This document shows, piece by piece, positions 1-8,253 of a DNA stretch of 64,000 bases. The position numbers and the translations under genes were made by a program. Under the pieces are notes generated by a model. That model had not been told where the DNA came from, made no database searches, and saw nothing but the letters and a program-made list of their open reading frames with translations. Numbering within the stretch: position 1 is the first letter of the stretch; every line of letters starts with the position of its first letter. The DNA is taken from positions 14,409-78,408 of the forward strand of contig DATHBD010000025.1 in NCBI GenBank assembly GCA_035296325.1, written 5' to 3'. The DNA comes from DATHBD01 sp035296325 (GTDB lineage Bacteria > Actinomycetota > Actinomycetes > Mycobacteriales > Micromonosporaceae).

Positions 1-342
1 GTCGACGCCGTTGTGCTCGTAGAAGCGCCCGTCCTCGGCGGCCACGACGGCCTGCGCCACGATCGGTGCGATCTCACCGATCGTGCTGGGGGAGCGGTAC
101 TCCTCGAAGAACTGGGCGATCTTCGTCGTGCCGTCCGCCGCATACAGGTGGGACGCCTGTGCCGCGGGCGTAAGCTGCAGCGCGTCGATCGGCGTGGACA
201 GTGTCTCGGCCCCCGACTTCGCGCCCAGGCCGGCAATGGCCGTCAGCGGGTAGAGCAGGGCGGCGACGATCACGCCGCAGACGAGGCCGGTGCGGACCAG
301 GGTGGCGAGGCCGGAGGTCATCCGGAGCGTGCGCGCAATCAC
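1..342 (-). CDS. Penicillin-binding protein (GT51 transglycosylase), N-terminal part only
   Basis: This is a bifunctional or monofunctional peptidoglycan glycosyltransferase that extends glycan strands from lipid II at the outer face of the membrane. The visible 114 residues hold a short cytoplasmic start, one membrane anchor (GLVCGVIVAALLYPLTAIAG) and the opening of the transglycosylase fold, including the catalytic-glutamate motif VVAAEDGRFYEHNGVD. The rest lies beyond the left edge. I chose the GTG at 342 because it precedes the anchor; an ATG at 321 is also possible, and neither has a well-spaced Shine-Dalgarno. It is divergent from cobT. Confidence 0.85.
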   Translation of the reverse strand, partial: MIARTLRMTSGLATLVRTGLVCGVIVAALLYPLTAIAGLGAKSGAETLSTPIDALQLTPAAQASHLYAADGTTKIAQFFEEYRSPSTIGEIAPIVAQAVVAAEDGRFYEHNGVD

Positions 343-409
343 ACTCCCTAAGGTAGGACAAATTGCACCAAGGCACTCCCAAAAGGTGTTTCCCGGCGCC
401 GCATCTGTC

Positions 410-1519
410 ATGGACGATCTGCTGATGCAATTGCAGGAGGGCACGGCGCAGGAGGGCACGGCGCGGGACCGGGCGGTACTGCGCCGCGTGGTCCAGGCCG
501 TGCGGCCGGCCGACCCCGCGGCCGCGGCTGCGGCGTGCGCCCTCCAGAGCCGGCTGACGAAGCCTCCGGGTTCGCTGGGCGAACTGGAGGATCTCGCGGT
601 ACGCCTGGCCGGATTCACCGGCGTGAGCCCGCCGCCGTTGCCGGAGCCGGCAGCGCTGGCGATCTTCGCCGGTGACCACGGTGTGCACGCGGAGGGCGTG
701 ACACCCTGGCCGCAGGCGGTGACCGGCCAGATGGTGGCGAACTTCCTCGCCGGTGGCGCGGTGGTCAATGCCTTCGCGCGTCAGGCCGGCGTGCCGGTCA
801 CCGTCGTGGACGTGGGCGTCGGGGCGCCGCTGACGCCGGTCGACGGTCTGTTGATCCGGCGGGTCCGCTCCGGTAGCCGGAACCTGGCGGTGGAGGCGGC
901 CCTCACTGAGGACGAGGCCCACCGGGCGCTGGCGGTCGGCGTCGAGGTGGCCGACCTGCTGATCGACGGCGGCGCGGCCGTGCTGCTCACCGGCGACATG
1001 GGCATCGCCAACACCACGCCGGCAGCCGCCCTGATCGCGGCGTTCACCGGTGCCGATGCCGCGGCGGTCACCGGCCGCGGTGCCGGCATCGACGACGAGA
1101 CGTACCAGCGCAAGGTCACCGTCGTGCGGGCGGCGCTGGACAGGCCCCGCCCGGCGGACCCGGTCGGCGTGCTGGCCTCGCTGGGCGGCTACGAGCACGC
1201 GGCACTGGCCGGGTACATCCTCGGTGCGCTCGCGCGACGCGTACCGGTGATTCTGGACGGGGTGATCGCCGTGTCCGCCGCGCTGGTCGCCGCCGCGCTG
1301 GCGCCGGACGCCCCGGCCGGCATGGTCGCCGGGCACCGGTCGGCGGAGCCGGGCGCCACGGTCGCGCTGACCTCGCTCGGCCTGACGCCACTGCTCGACC
1401 TGCGGCTCCGCCTCGGCGAGGGCACCGGGGCGGTGCTCGCGCTGCCGGTGGTGGCCAGCGCGGTCCGCGTCCTGCACGAGGTCGCCACGTTCGACGCGGC
1501 CGGGGTGGCACAGCGATGA
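410..1519 (+). CDS. cobT: Nicotinate-nucleotide--dimethylbenzimidazole phosphoribosyltransferase
   Basis: CobT makes alpha-ribazole 5'-phosphate from nicotinate mononucleotide and a lower-ligand base, for the nucleotide loop of cobalamin. The 369 residues match the usual ~350-residue length. Diagnostic stretches are SRLTKPPGSLGELE near the N-terminus, IFAGDHGVHAEGV, TGDMGIANTTPAAAL, and GEGTGAVLALP near the C-terminus, which holds the catalytic glutamate. The frame stays open further upstream, but the ATG at 410 fits the family start. It overlaps the next gene by 4 bp (ATGA), so the two are translationally coupled. I found no cobalamin riboswitch upstream. Confidence 0.93.
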   Translation: MDDLLMQLQEGTAQEGTARDRAVLRRVVQAVRPADPAAAAAACALQSRLTKPPGSLGELEDLAVRLAGFTGVSPPPLPEPAALAIFAGDHGVHAEGVTPWPQAVTGQMVANFLAGGAVVNAFARQAGVPVTVVDVGVGAPLTPVDGLLIRRVRSGSRNLAVEAALTEDEAHRALAVGVEVADLLIDGGAAVLLTGDMGIANTTPAAALIAAFTGADAAAVTGRGAGIDDETYQRKVTVVRAALDRPRPADPVGVLASLGGYEHAALAGYILGALARRVPVILDGVIAVSAALVAAALAPDAPAGMVAGHRSAEPGATVALTSLGLTPLLDLRLRLGEGTGAVLALPVVASAVRVLHEVATFDAAGVAQR

Positions 1520-2757
1520 CGTACCCGATCGGTCTGCGCCTGGAGGGCCTACGGGTCCTCGTGGTCGGCGGCGGGGCGGTCGCCACCCGTCGGATCCCCG
1601 CGCTGCTCGACGCCGGTGCCGCCGTGGTGCTGGTCGCGCCCGAGATCACTCCGGCACTGCGCGCGCTCGCCGACGCCGGGCGGTTGGAGTGGGTGCCGCG
1701 CCCGTTCCGGCCCGCCGACACGGAGGGCTCCTGGCTGGTGCACGTCGCCGTGAACGATCCCGTCGCGGCGGATGCGGTGAGCGCGGCCGCCGCGGAGCGC
1801 CGGATCTTCTGCGTACGGGCGGACGACCGTGCCGCCGCGACGGCATGGACGCCGGCGGTCACCCGGCACGGCCCGGTGACCGTCGCCGTGCTCGGCGGCG
1901 GCGATCCGCGCCGCTCGGTCGCCGTCCGGGACGCGATCCGCCGGATGCTCTGGGGTGGGGCGGCCGCCGACCCGGCCGCCGGCGAGGACGGCGCGCTGCC
2001 GCACCGGGGTGTGGCTCTGGTCGGGGCGGGCCCCGGCGACCCGGAACTGATCACCGTGCGAGGACGGCGCCTGCTTGCCGCCGCCGACGTGGTCGTCGTC
2101 GACCGCCTGGCGCCCGGCCTGCTGCTGGACGAGCTCCGGCCCGGAGTCGAGGTCGTCGACGCGTCGAAGATCCCGTACGGCCCGTCGAAGACCCAGGAGG
2201 AGATCAACCGGATCCTGGTGGATCGGGCTCTGACCGGGCAGTTCGTCGTCCGACTGAAGGGCGGCGATCCCTACGTCTTCGGCCGGGGTGGCGAAGAGGT
2301 GCTGGCCTGCTCCGAGGCCGGCGTGCCGGTGCTGGTCGTACCCGGGGTCACCAGTGCCATCGCCGTTCCGTCCGCGGTCGGCATTCCGGTGACCCACCGG
2401 GGAGTGGCGCACGAGTTCACCGTGGTGTCCGGGCACCTCCCGCCGGGGCATCCGGAGTCACTTGTCGACTGGGCGGCACTGGGTCGCCTGCGTGGCACGG
2501 TCTGCGTCCTGATGGGCCTCAAGCATCTGGAGGCGATCGCAGCCGCGTTGCGCGACGGGGGCCGGTCACCGCAGACGCCGGTCGCCGTGGTGCAGGACGG
2601 TACGACCACCGGGCAGCGCGTCGTCCGGGGCACCGTGGCCACCATCGCCGCCGTTGTCGCTGCGGCGGGCCTGCAGCCACCGGCTCTGGTCGTCGTCGGG
2701 CCGGTGGTGGACGCGATCCCGAGGTCAGATGCATCTTCGGCGGGCTCGACGGCCTGA
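1516..2757 (+). CDS. cysG: Siroheme synthase-like fusion: precorrin-2 dehydrogenase plus uroporphyrinogen-III C-methyltransferase
   Basis: Residues ~1-145 form the NAD-binding Met8/CysG-N domain (LRVLVVGGGAVATRRIPALL). Residues ~165-400 form an SAM-dependent uroporphyrin-III methyltransferase, with VGAGPGDPELITVRG, RLKGGDPYVFGRGGEE and PGVTSAIAVPSAVGIPVTHR. Together they would convert uroporphyrinogen III to precorrin-2 and on to sirohydrochlorin, feeding siroheme and, next to cobT, corrinoid synthesis. At 413 residues it is shorter than E. coli CysG (457). The helical dimerisation part after the NAD domain is cut down, so chelatase activity is uncertain. The start overlaps the cobT stop. Confidence 0.9.
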   Translation: MTYPIGLRLEGLRVLVVGGGAVATRRIPALLDAGAAVVLVAPEITPALRALADAGRLEWVPRPFRPADTEGSWLVHVAVNDPVAADAVSAAAAERRIFCVRADDRAAATAWTPAVTRHGPVTVAVLGGGDPRRSVAVRDAIRRMLWGGAAADPAAGEDGALPHRGVALVGAGPGDPELITVRGRRLLAAADVVVVDRLAPGLLLDELRPGVEVVDASKIPYGPSKTQEEINRILVDRALTGQFVVRLKGGDPYVFGRGGEEVLACSEAGVPVLVVPGVTSAIAVPSAVGIPVTHRGVAHEFTVVSGHLPPGHPESLVDWAALGRLRGTVCVLMGLKHLEAIAAALRDGGRSPQTPVAVVQDGTTTGQRVVRGTVATIAAVVAAAGLQPPALVVVGPVVDAIPRSDASSAGSTA

Positions 2758-2830
2758 ACGGATGACACCGGTTTGAGGTTTTAGCGCCCTGCTGGTCGAT
2801 ACCGGATCGCGTGCCGATACGCGAGATTCA

Positions 2831-2957
2831 TAGGGACCCCACACCTGGGTCAGGGCGAGACAGTGATCCACCGGACGCGACTGGTCGCCTCCAGTCCGGT
2901 GGGGAGTCAATGGCGAAACCGACGCCTTAGGATTCAACACTCCTGAGGAGATTCGTC
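2831..2957 (+). promoter_or_regulatory. Structured leader-like element, copy A, with mini-ORF MAKPTP (2910-2930)
   Basis: Three helices can be drawn. P1 pairs 2835-2839 with 2847-2851 (GACCC/GGGTC). P2 pairs 2868-2876 with 2894-2902 (CCACCGGAC/GTCCGGTGG). P3 pairs 2921-2932 with 2941-2948 plus 2954-2957 (GACG-CCTTAGGA with TCCTGAGG-CGTC and a bulge). Between P2 and P3, GGGGAG followed by ATG at 2910 opens a six-codon ORF (M-A-K-P-T-P-stop) whose TAG lies inside P3. Copy B at 3262 keeps the pairings and the mini-ORF. The seen facts are sequence and pairing; a role as riboswitch or attenuator is inference. It has no match to a class I know. Confidence 0.55.
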
Positions 2958-3261
2958 ATTTTCCAGAGCATGAGAACTGACGCAGCGGTGGTTTCTCCCG
3001 CGTGTCGCCGTCCCGTCGTCGCGCAGACACCACGATCACGTCGGCGCGCCTTTCCGCGGGGCTGACCCGGGTTTCCGAGCGCCGCTCCGTTGGCCCGTCG
3101 GACCGGTCCGAGCCGGCATCACTCTTCCGCACTGCCCACGCCCGGTCCTTCTCGACGGGTCGGTGAATGGCGCCGTCATGGCAGCGAAGCGGATTACCCC
3201 AATACCGGCAGATTGCACCGAACCGGCTGACAGCATGACCTGTTCAGATAGGCAAGGTTGG
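2958..3261 (+). other. Non-coding spacer between the two leader-like copies
   Basis: About 300 bp with no open frame that looks like a gene and no U-rich terminator. The codon-position GC pattern of the surrounding genes is absent. A short ATG frame at 2970 runs only 31 codons and has no good ribosome site. It may be decayed sequence or the remnant of a gene that once followed copy A. Confidence 0.4.
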
Positions 3262-3383
3262 TGGGGACCCGTAACGGGTCGGGGCGAGGCAGTGATCCAC
3301 CGGGCGTAATTGGTCGCCGCAGATCCGGTGGGGAGTCAATGGCGAAACCGACGCCTTAGGAATCACTACTCCTAAGGAGCGTC
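3262..3383 (+). promoter_or_regulatory. Structured leader-like element, copy B, with mini-ORF MAKPTP (3339-3359)
   Basis: This is the second copy of the 2831 element, on the same strand. P1 pairs 3266-3270 with 3276-3280. P2 pairs 3297-3303 with 3325-3331. P3 pairs 3350-3361 with 3370-3377 plus 3380-3383. The stretch from P2's 3' side to the start of P3 is identical to copy A over more than 35 nt, while loops differ. In P3 the A-copy G·T wobble is a T·A pair here, and P2 is shortened by two pairs. The 3' strand of P3 contains AAGGAG. It lies 262 bp before the secreted-protein gene at 3646, the likely downstream gene. Confidence 0.55.
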
Positions 3384-3645
3384 TCAGCACGATCGCCGAA
3401 CCCAAGATCCGGAAGAGTAATGGTTTCTGAACCGGCCCCGGGACCGCCACGCGTTTACCGGATCATGACAGCCACCGGGGCCGCAACGTTCGGCGCATTC
3501 CGCGGTGGCTGATTGACGGAGTTTCGCCGGCCGGCCGGCCCGCCGGAACACCACGACCATCCCCGTTGCCAGTACCACCCTGGCTCGCTTCGTTTTCCCG
3601 CAGGTGGATCCGCCGCCTTGTACGTAACCAAGAAATGGAGTTGCC

Positions 3646-4113
3646 GTGCTGCGAATCGCGCGTAGGAGGACCGCTGTCGCTGTAGTTGCGGTGGCCGCAC
3701 TGGTCACCAGCGGGCTCGGCGCGGGCTGGGCGCGGGCCAATGCCAACGAACCGCCGTCGTACCTCGGCAAGCCCGCTGCCAGCGTCGCGAAGGCGTTGGG
3801 ATGCGATGGGTACGTCGAGCAGCCGCGCCGGCCGGGATCGGTGGACTTCCATAATCAGGGCAGCTGCAGGCTGGACGGATTCACCGTGAAAATCACCACC
3901 TTTAACAGTGCCGGTGAGCAGCGCGCTTTCGCGATTCTGACGAACACCCTCATTCCGCAGTACACGCATCGCGGCGGCGCGTACGCCGAGGGAAATGGCT
4001 GGAACGTCGCCGACGATATTGATCTCTCCAAGACCCTCGCTACACGCGCGTCCGTTCAATTGCGTGGATCGGTACGTGAATTTTCGGCAGGCACCCCGTC
4101 TGTCCGGTCCTGA
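3646..4113 (+). CDS. Small secreted protein of unknown function
   Basis: A 155-residue protein with an Arg-rich start and Sec signal peptide (MLRIARRRTAVAVVAVAALV, cleavage probably after ARA near residue 31). The mature part is about 125 residues with two cysteines (GCDGY and GSCRL) that could form a disulfide. I recognise no catalytic motif. The GTG at 3646 is preceded by TGGAG with 5-nt spacing. It sits 32 bp before the collagen-like gene on the same strand, so the two are probably co-transcribed from the leader region at 2.8-3.4 kb. It could be a cell-surface or matrix partner of the collagen-like protein; that is inference from position only. Confidence 0.75.
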   Translation: MLRIARRRTAVAVVAVAALVTSGLGAGWARANANEPPSYLGKPAASVAKALGCDGYVEQPRRPGSVDFHNQGSCRLDGFTVKITTFNSAGEQRAFAILTNTLIPQYTHRGGAYAEGNGWNVADDIDLSKTLATRASVQLRGSVREFSAGTPSVRS

Positions 4114-4145
4114 GTACGCCAACCAATTGTGAAGGCAGGTACACC

Positions 4146-5627
4146 TTGTTCAGCAGGAAGAAGACCCTGACGGTGGTGGCGATCGGCTCCCTTGCGGCGC
4201 TGTTGAGCCCGACCGCCGCGTACGCCGGCGACTATCGTTCATCGCCGAACGTGATCAACGCCTGTCGCAACACCAGCACCGGACTTGTTCGGATCGTCGA
4301 GTGGTACAAGCCATGCTGGTACGGCGAGCGCGCGATTCAGTGGAACGCCACCGGCCCGATGGGTCCAGCGGGTCCAACGGGACCGAAGGGTGCGAGCGGC
4401 GCGACGGGCGCCAAGGGCGCGACCGGAGCTACCGGTCCAATCGGTCCAATCGGTCCAATCGGACCGATGGGTGCCAAGGGTGACGCGGGCGCGACGGGCG
4501 CGGTTGGTCCGGTGGGTGCCAAGGGTGACACGGGCGCGACGGGCGCGACGGGCGCGGTTGGTCCGGCGGGTGCGAAGGGTGACGCGGGCGCGACAGGTGA
4601 GGTTGGTCCGGCGGGCGCGACGGGCGCGACGGGCGAGGTTGGTCCGGCGGGTGCCAAGGGTGACATGGGCGCGACGGGCGAGGTTGGTCCGGCGGGTGCC
4701 AAGGGTGACACGGGCGCGACGGGCGAGGTTGGCCCGGCCGGTGTTCAGGGCGACACAGGTGCGACCGGCGCTGTCGGTGCGACCGGCGCTGTTGGTGCGA
4801 CCGGCGCGCAGGGCGAGGCCGGCGTGGCCGGTGCTACCGGGCTGCCGGGTTTGCCTGGGCTGCCGGGCGCGCAGGGCGAGCCTGGCCCGATGGGCGTCCA
4901 GGGGCTGCCGGGCATGCGTGGCGAGAAGGGTGAGCAGGGCGAGCCGGGAGTGGCAGGCCCGGCTGGTCCGGCTGGTGCCCCGGGTGAGACCGGTCCGGCC
5001 GGTGAGACCGGTCCGGCGGGTGAGACCGGTCCGGCGGGTGAGACCGGTCCGGCTGGTGCCACGGGTGCGCCCGGGGAGACCGGCGCGACCGGTGCGACCG
5101 GTGCGGTCGGCCTGCCGGGTCTGATCGGGCTCACCGGCCCGGCGGGCGTGCAGGGCGAGATCGGCCTTACCGGTGCAGCGGGCGCTCCCGGCGAAGCCGG
5201 TGCGGCTGGTCCGGCTGGCCCTCAGGGCGAAACGGGTCCGGCTGGTCCCGCCGGCGGTCCGGGCGACACCGGTCCGGCAGGTCCGGCTGGCACGGCGGGT
5301 CCGGCAGGTCCGGCTGGTCCGGCTGGCACGACCGGTCCGGCTGGTCCGGCGGGAGTCATCGGGACCACAGTGATCATCACTGGCACGGCGGGCTCGACGG
5401 GCGGCAACCCGACGGTCGGCTCGACCACGGGAACCTCGACCGCGGCGTGCCCGGCAGGCACGAAGCTCCTCGGTGGAGGCGCAAAAATCGACCAGGGCAA
5501 CACCGTCCGGGCCGCTGTCTCGACCTCGTACCCGAGCAATGCCACCACCTGGAGTGCGACCGCACTCGTCATCGCGGGCGGTAATGGGTCAGCCGTCATC
5601 ACGGCGTACGCGGTGTGTGGCTCCTAG
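4146..5627 (+). CDS. Secreted collagen-like protein with Gly-X-Y repeats
   Basis: A 493-residue exported protein. Residues 1-27 are a signal peptide (ending LSPTAAYAG). Residues ~28-69 form a short Cys-containing N-domain (VINACRNTSTG, YKPCWYGERAI). Residues 70 to ~404 are about 110 uninterrupted Gly-X-Y triplets. A ~90-residue C-domain follows (TSTAACPAGTKLLGGGAK, ending AYAVCGS). Triplets such as GAKGD and GEKGEQGEPG carry the Lys-Gly-Asp/Glu pairs known to stabilise bacterial triple helices in the absence of hydroxyproline. It is probably a trimeric extracellular or surface filament. The start is TTG with AGGT five bases upstream. A perfect hairpin follows the stop. Confidence 0.9.
   Translation: MFSRKKTLTVVAIGSLAALLSPTAAYAGDYRSSPNVINACRNTSTGLVRIVEWYKPCWYGERAIQWNATGPMGPAGPTGPKGASGATGAKGATGATGPIGPIGPIGPMGAKGDAGATGAVGPVGAKGDTGATGATGAVGPAGAKGDAGATGEVGPAGATGATGEVGPAGAKGDMGATGEVGPAGAKGDTGATGEVGPAGVQGDTGATGAVGATGAVGATGAQGEAGVAGATGLPGLPGLPGAQGEPGPMGVQGLPGMRGEKGEQGEPGVAGPAGPAGAPGETGPAGETGPAGETGPAGETGPAGATGAPGETGATGATGAVGLPGLIGLTGPAGVQGEIGLTGAAGAPGEAGAAGPAGPQGETGPAGPAGGPGDTGPAGPAGTAGPAGPAGPAGTTGPAGPAGVIGTTVIITGTAGSTGGNPTVGSTTGTSTAACPAGTKLLGGGAKIDQGNTVRAAVSTSYPSNATTWSATALVIAGGNGSAVITAYAVCGS
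4353..5358 (+). repeat. Collagen-coding DNA repeat tract
   Basis: A 9-bp periodicity (one Gly-X-Y triplet) runs through the tract, with higher-order units of about 45 bp in 4480-4740 that encode variants of GAKGDxGATGEVGPA. Near-identical GETGPA units repeat at 4985-5055. Tracts of this type can gain or lose units by slippage or recombination, so strain-to-strain length change is expected. The complementary strand is also open as a Pro-rich frame, which is an artefact of the repeat. Confidence 0.85.
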
Positions 5628-5646
5628 CACGAACGCGACGAGCACG

Positions 5647-5681
5647 ACGCAGGGCCGGCGCCGGTGGCGCCGGCCCTGCGT
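5647..5681. terminator. Perfect hairpin between convergent genes
   Basis: A 16-bp perfect stem with a 3-nt loop (ACGCAGGGCCGGCGCC-GGT-complement), placed 20 bp after the collagen-like gene and 17 bp before the end of the convergent OtsB fusion. It has no clear T-tract, which is usual in this lineage, and it could serve both directions. Confidence 0.75.
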
Positions 5682-5697
5682 GTTGTCTTGGGTCCGG

Positions 5698-8253
5698 CTA
5701 CATCCGGTCGAGCAGCATGGCGCACCGGATCAGGCCGAGGTGGCTGTACGCCTGCGGATGGTTACCCAACCCGCGCTCGGTCTCCGGGTCGTACTCCTCC
5801 GGGAGCAGACCGGTCGGGCCCGCGCAGTCGAGCAGCTGGGCGAAGAGTTCCTCGGCGTCGGCCCGCCGACCGGTACGCAGGTACGCCTCGATCAACCAGG
5901 TGGTGCAGAGGTGGAAGCCGCCTTCGTGCCCGGGCAGGCCGTCGTCCCAGTGGTACCGGTACACGGTCGGCCCGGTGCGTAGCTGGGCCTCGACTTTGAG
6001 CACCGTGGCGAGGAAGCGCGGGTCGTCGTCGGCCAGCAGACCGGACAGGCCGATCCACAGCGCCGCGGCGTCGCATGCCGGATCGCCGTAGGCGATGGTG
6101 TACGCCCCGGTGCCCTCGTGCCAGCCACGGGTGAGCACGTCCTTCGCGATCCTGGCGCGCAGTGCCGTCCAGGACTGCGACACCGGTCGACCGAGGTGGG
6201 TGTACATGGCAATGGCCCGGTCCACCGTGAACCAGCACATCACCTTGGAGTACACGTAGTGCTCGGGTGCCCGGCGGGCCTCCCACAACCCGTGGTCCGG
6301 CTCGTGCCAGCGCCGCTCGACGGCCGCGACCATCGCCTCCATCAGCGTGATGTCCATCTCGCCGGGGGGCCGGAATTTGGCCAGCTCGCAGATCAGGTCG
6401 GCGACCGGCCCGAAGACGTCGAGTTGCACCTGCCGGTTGGCGGCGTTGCCGATCCGCACCGGGCGGGATCCGGCGTACCCGGGCAGCCCTTCGATCACCG
6501 CCTCCGGCCCCAGCTCCGTGCCGTCCAGGTTGTACACCGGGTGCAGGCGCTCGGGGTGCCCGCCGGTGTGCTCGACCACCCGGGTCGTCCACTGCAGCAG
6601 CGACTCCGCCTCTTCGGTCGAGCCGAGATCCACCAGGATCCGCGCGGTCATTGAGCCGTCCCGCAGCCAGCAGTACCGGTAGTCCCAGTTGCGGATGCCA
6701 CCGACCTCCTCGGGGAGCGAGGTCGTGGCGGCGGCAAGGATCGATCCCGCCGGCCGGTACCAGAGGCCGCGCAGGGTGAGCGCGCTGCGCAGCACGGCGT
6801 CGCGGGCGACCGAGGGAAGCTTCAGCGAGCCGCACCAGTCTTTCCAGCGCTGCTCGTCGGCGGCCTGGCGGACGGCCGCAGCCTGCTCCGGCGCGGTCAC
6901 GTCGTCGGAGCTCAGGCGCAGTTCGAGCACCGCCTGACCGCCCATCGCGGCAAGGTCGATCACGGCTCGCGCGGTGTCGTTGTCGTGGTCGGACATGATG
7001 TGCCACTGCACGCCGGGGGAGTGCAGGGCGATCGGCTCGTTGGAGCCCACGACGAGCAGCCCGTCGTCGAGCGGCTGGAGCCGGATCCGCACCTGGCCGA
7101 ACTCCGGACGCGGGGCGAACTCCACCCGGGCGCGCTCGGTCCCGGTGAGCACGCGCAGCACCGAAGGGCCGGCGTCGTGACAGTCGAGGGAGTCCGCGAC
7201 CTCAAGGCCGGACCAGCGCGTCTCCACCGTCATCGTGCCGCGCCGGTACCGCTGGCCGAGCGGCTGGCCACCACGCTCCGGGCCGATGGTGAAGTGCCCG
7301 GCCGCGGCGTCACCGAGCAGCGCGGCGAAGACGGCGGCGGAGTCGGCGCGCGGGTAGCACAGCCAGCTGATCCGGGAGTCCGGGGCGACCAGGGCGACGG
7401 TCTGTCCGTTCGAGATCATCGAGTGTCGCTCGATCGGCACCGCCTGCTCGCCGAAGAGCCAGCGCCGGCGGGTGTTGAGGACCGCCCCGAGCAGTCGCGC
7501 CGCGTCAGTGGGCGCGGCGATGCGGAACTGTGCGGTGGTGTGGGCGGTGCCGACCTTCACGCCGAGATCGGGGCCCTGCAGTCGGGCGAACGCGTTTTCG
7601 TCGGTGACGTCGTCGCCGAGGTAGAGGACGGCACTCGCGCCGACCTGGGCGCGGAGCGAATCGATGGCCAGGCCCTTGTTGGTACTGATCACGGAAAGCT
7701 CCATGACCTGCTTGCCGTGGGTGACCTGGATCTCCGGCCAGCTCGCCGGGCCCATCTTGACCGCGGCGACCACCCGGTCGATGACCTCCGTCGGGGCGGT
7801 CCGGTAGTGCACCGCCACACTCGCCGGTTTGATCTCCAGCCGGACACCCTCGTGGCGCCGGGTGATGCCGGTGAGCGTCTCGATCAGCTCCGACCGCAGG
7901 AGCTGCAGGTCGGGCGGCAGGGCGTCAACGAAGTCGATGTCGAACTCGGACCCGTGGCTGCCGACGAGGTGCACCTCGGCCGGCAGGCGCGACAGCGTCG
8001 CGAGGTCGCGCAGCGCCCGCCCGGAGATCACCGCCGCTGTGGTCTGCGGCAGCGACGCCAGCGCGCGCAGCGCCGCGACGCCCTGGGGGAGTGGGACCGC
8101 CTTGGTCGGATCCTCCACGATCGGGGCGAGTGTGCCGTCGTAATCGGAAGCGACCAGCAGGTTCGGGGTACGGGCGATGCGGGATACCGCGGCCCGGAGG
8201 TCGGCATCGAGCACCTCATCGGTGCCCGCCGACGTATTTATCAGCTCGTTCAT
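5698..8253 (-). CDS. otsB: Bifunctional trehalose-6-phosphate phosphatase / GH15 trehalase-like hydrolase
   Basis: The 851-residue protein joins two enzymes. Residues 1 to ~255 are an OtsB HAD phosphatase (nucleophile motif ASDYDGTLAPI, late motif LGDDVTDENAFARL). From ~265 to the end it is a glycoside hydrolase family 15 protein of the actinobacterial trehalase/glucoamylase type (GGIRNWDYRYCWLRDGSM, VQLDVFGPVADL, GLLPEEYDPETERGLGNHPQAYSH). A single chain could dephosphorylate trehalose-6-phosphate and then hydrolyse trehalose. I chose the ATG at 8253, which has AAGGCAGGT upstream; the frame remains open above it. It lies 235 bp downstream of otsA on the same strand. GH15 substrate is inferred from family and context. 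Confidence 0.88.
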   Translation of the reverse strand: MNELINTSAGTDEVLDADLRAAVSRIARTPNLLVASDYDGTLAPIVEDPTKAVPLPQGVAALRALASLPQTTAAVISGRALRDLATLSRLPAEVHLVGSHGSEFDIDFVDALPPDLQLLRSELIETLTGITRRHEGVRLEIKPASVAVHYRTAPTEVIDRVVAAVKMGPASWPEIQVTHGKQVMELSVISTNKGLAIDSLRAQVGASAVLYLGDDVTDENAFARLQGPDLGVKVGTAHTTAQFRIAAPTDAARLLGAVLNTRRRWLFGEQAVPIERHSMISNGQTVALVAPDSRISWLCYPRADSAAVFAALLGDAAAGHFTIGPERGGQPLGQRYRRGTMTVETRWSGLEVADSLDCHDAGPSVLRVLTGTERARVEFAPRPEFGQVRIRLQPLDDGLLVVGSNEPIALHSPGVQWHIMSDHDNDTARAVIDLAAMGGQAVLELRLSSDDVTAPEQAAAVRQAADEQRWKDWCGSLKLPSVARDAVLRSALTLRGLWYRPAGSILAAATTSLPEEVGGIRNWDYRYCWLRDGSMTARILVDLGSTEEAESLLQWTTRVVEHTGGHPERLHPVYNLDGTELGPEAVIEGLPGYAGSRPVRIGNAANRQVQLDVFGPVADLICELAKFRPPGEMDITLMEAMVAAVERRWHEPDHGLWEARRAPEHYVYSKVMCWFTVDRAIAMYTHLGRPVSQSWTALRARIAKDVLTRGWHEGTGAYTIAYGDPACDAAALWIGLSGLLADDDPRFLATVLKVEAQLRTGPTVYRYHWDDGLPGHEGGFHLCTTWLIEAYLRTGRRADAEELFAQLLDCAGPTGLLPEEYDPETERGLGNHPQAYSHLGLIRCAMLLDRM

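Noticed and set aside
343..409. Cobalamin riboswitch before cobT
   Set aside because: The gap is only 67 bp and has no B12-box or aptamer pairing.
2831..3383. Known riboswitch (c-di-GMP, ydaO/c-di-AMP, cobalamin) upstream of the collagen-like gene
   Set aside because: None of the class signature strings is present: no GACGCAAAGCC, no GGGGTGAAT with CAGCTAACC, and no GCTG-CCCGCAACTG.
2725..3450. Two minus-strand open frames sharing PKASVSPLTPH and GDQ-RPVDHCLA
   Set aside because: They lie exactly antisense to the two leader-like elements. The similarity follows the RNA helices and the identical stretch, the frames end differently, and no ribosome sites exist.
4480..4740. CRISPR-like regular DNA repeats
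   Set aside because: Units are codon-phased, degenerate and without unique spacers. They encode Gly-X-Y.
4337..5602. Long Pro-rich minus-strand frames across the collagen gene
   Set aside because: A strict 9-bp GGN repeat keeps the complement open as CCN codons. There is no start site or promoter, and the plus strand has a signal peptide and defined end domains.
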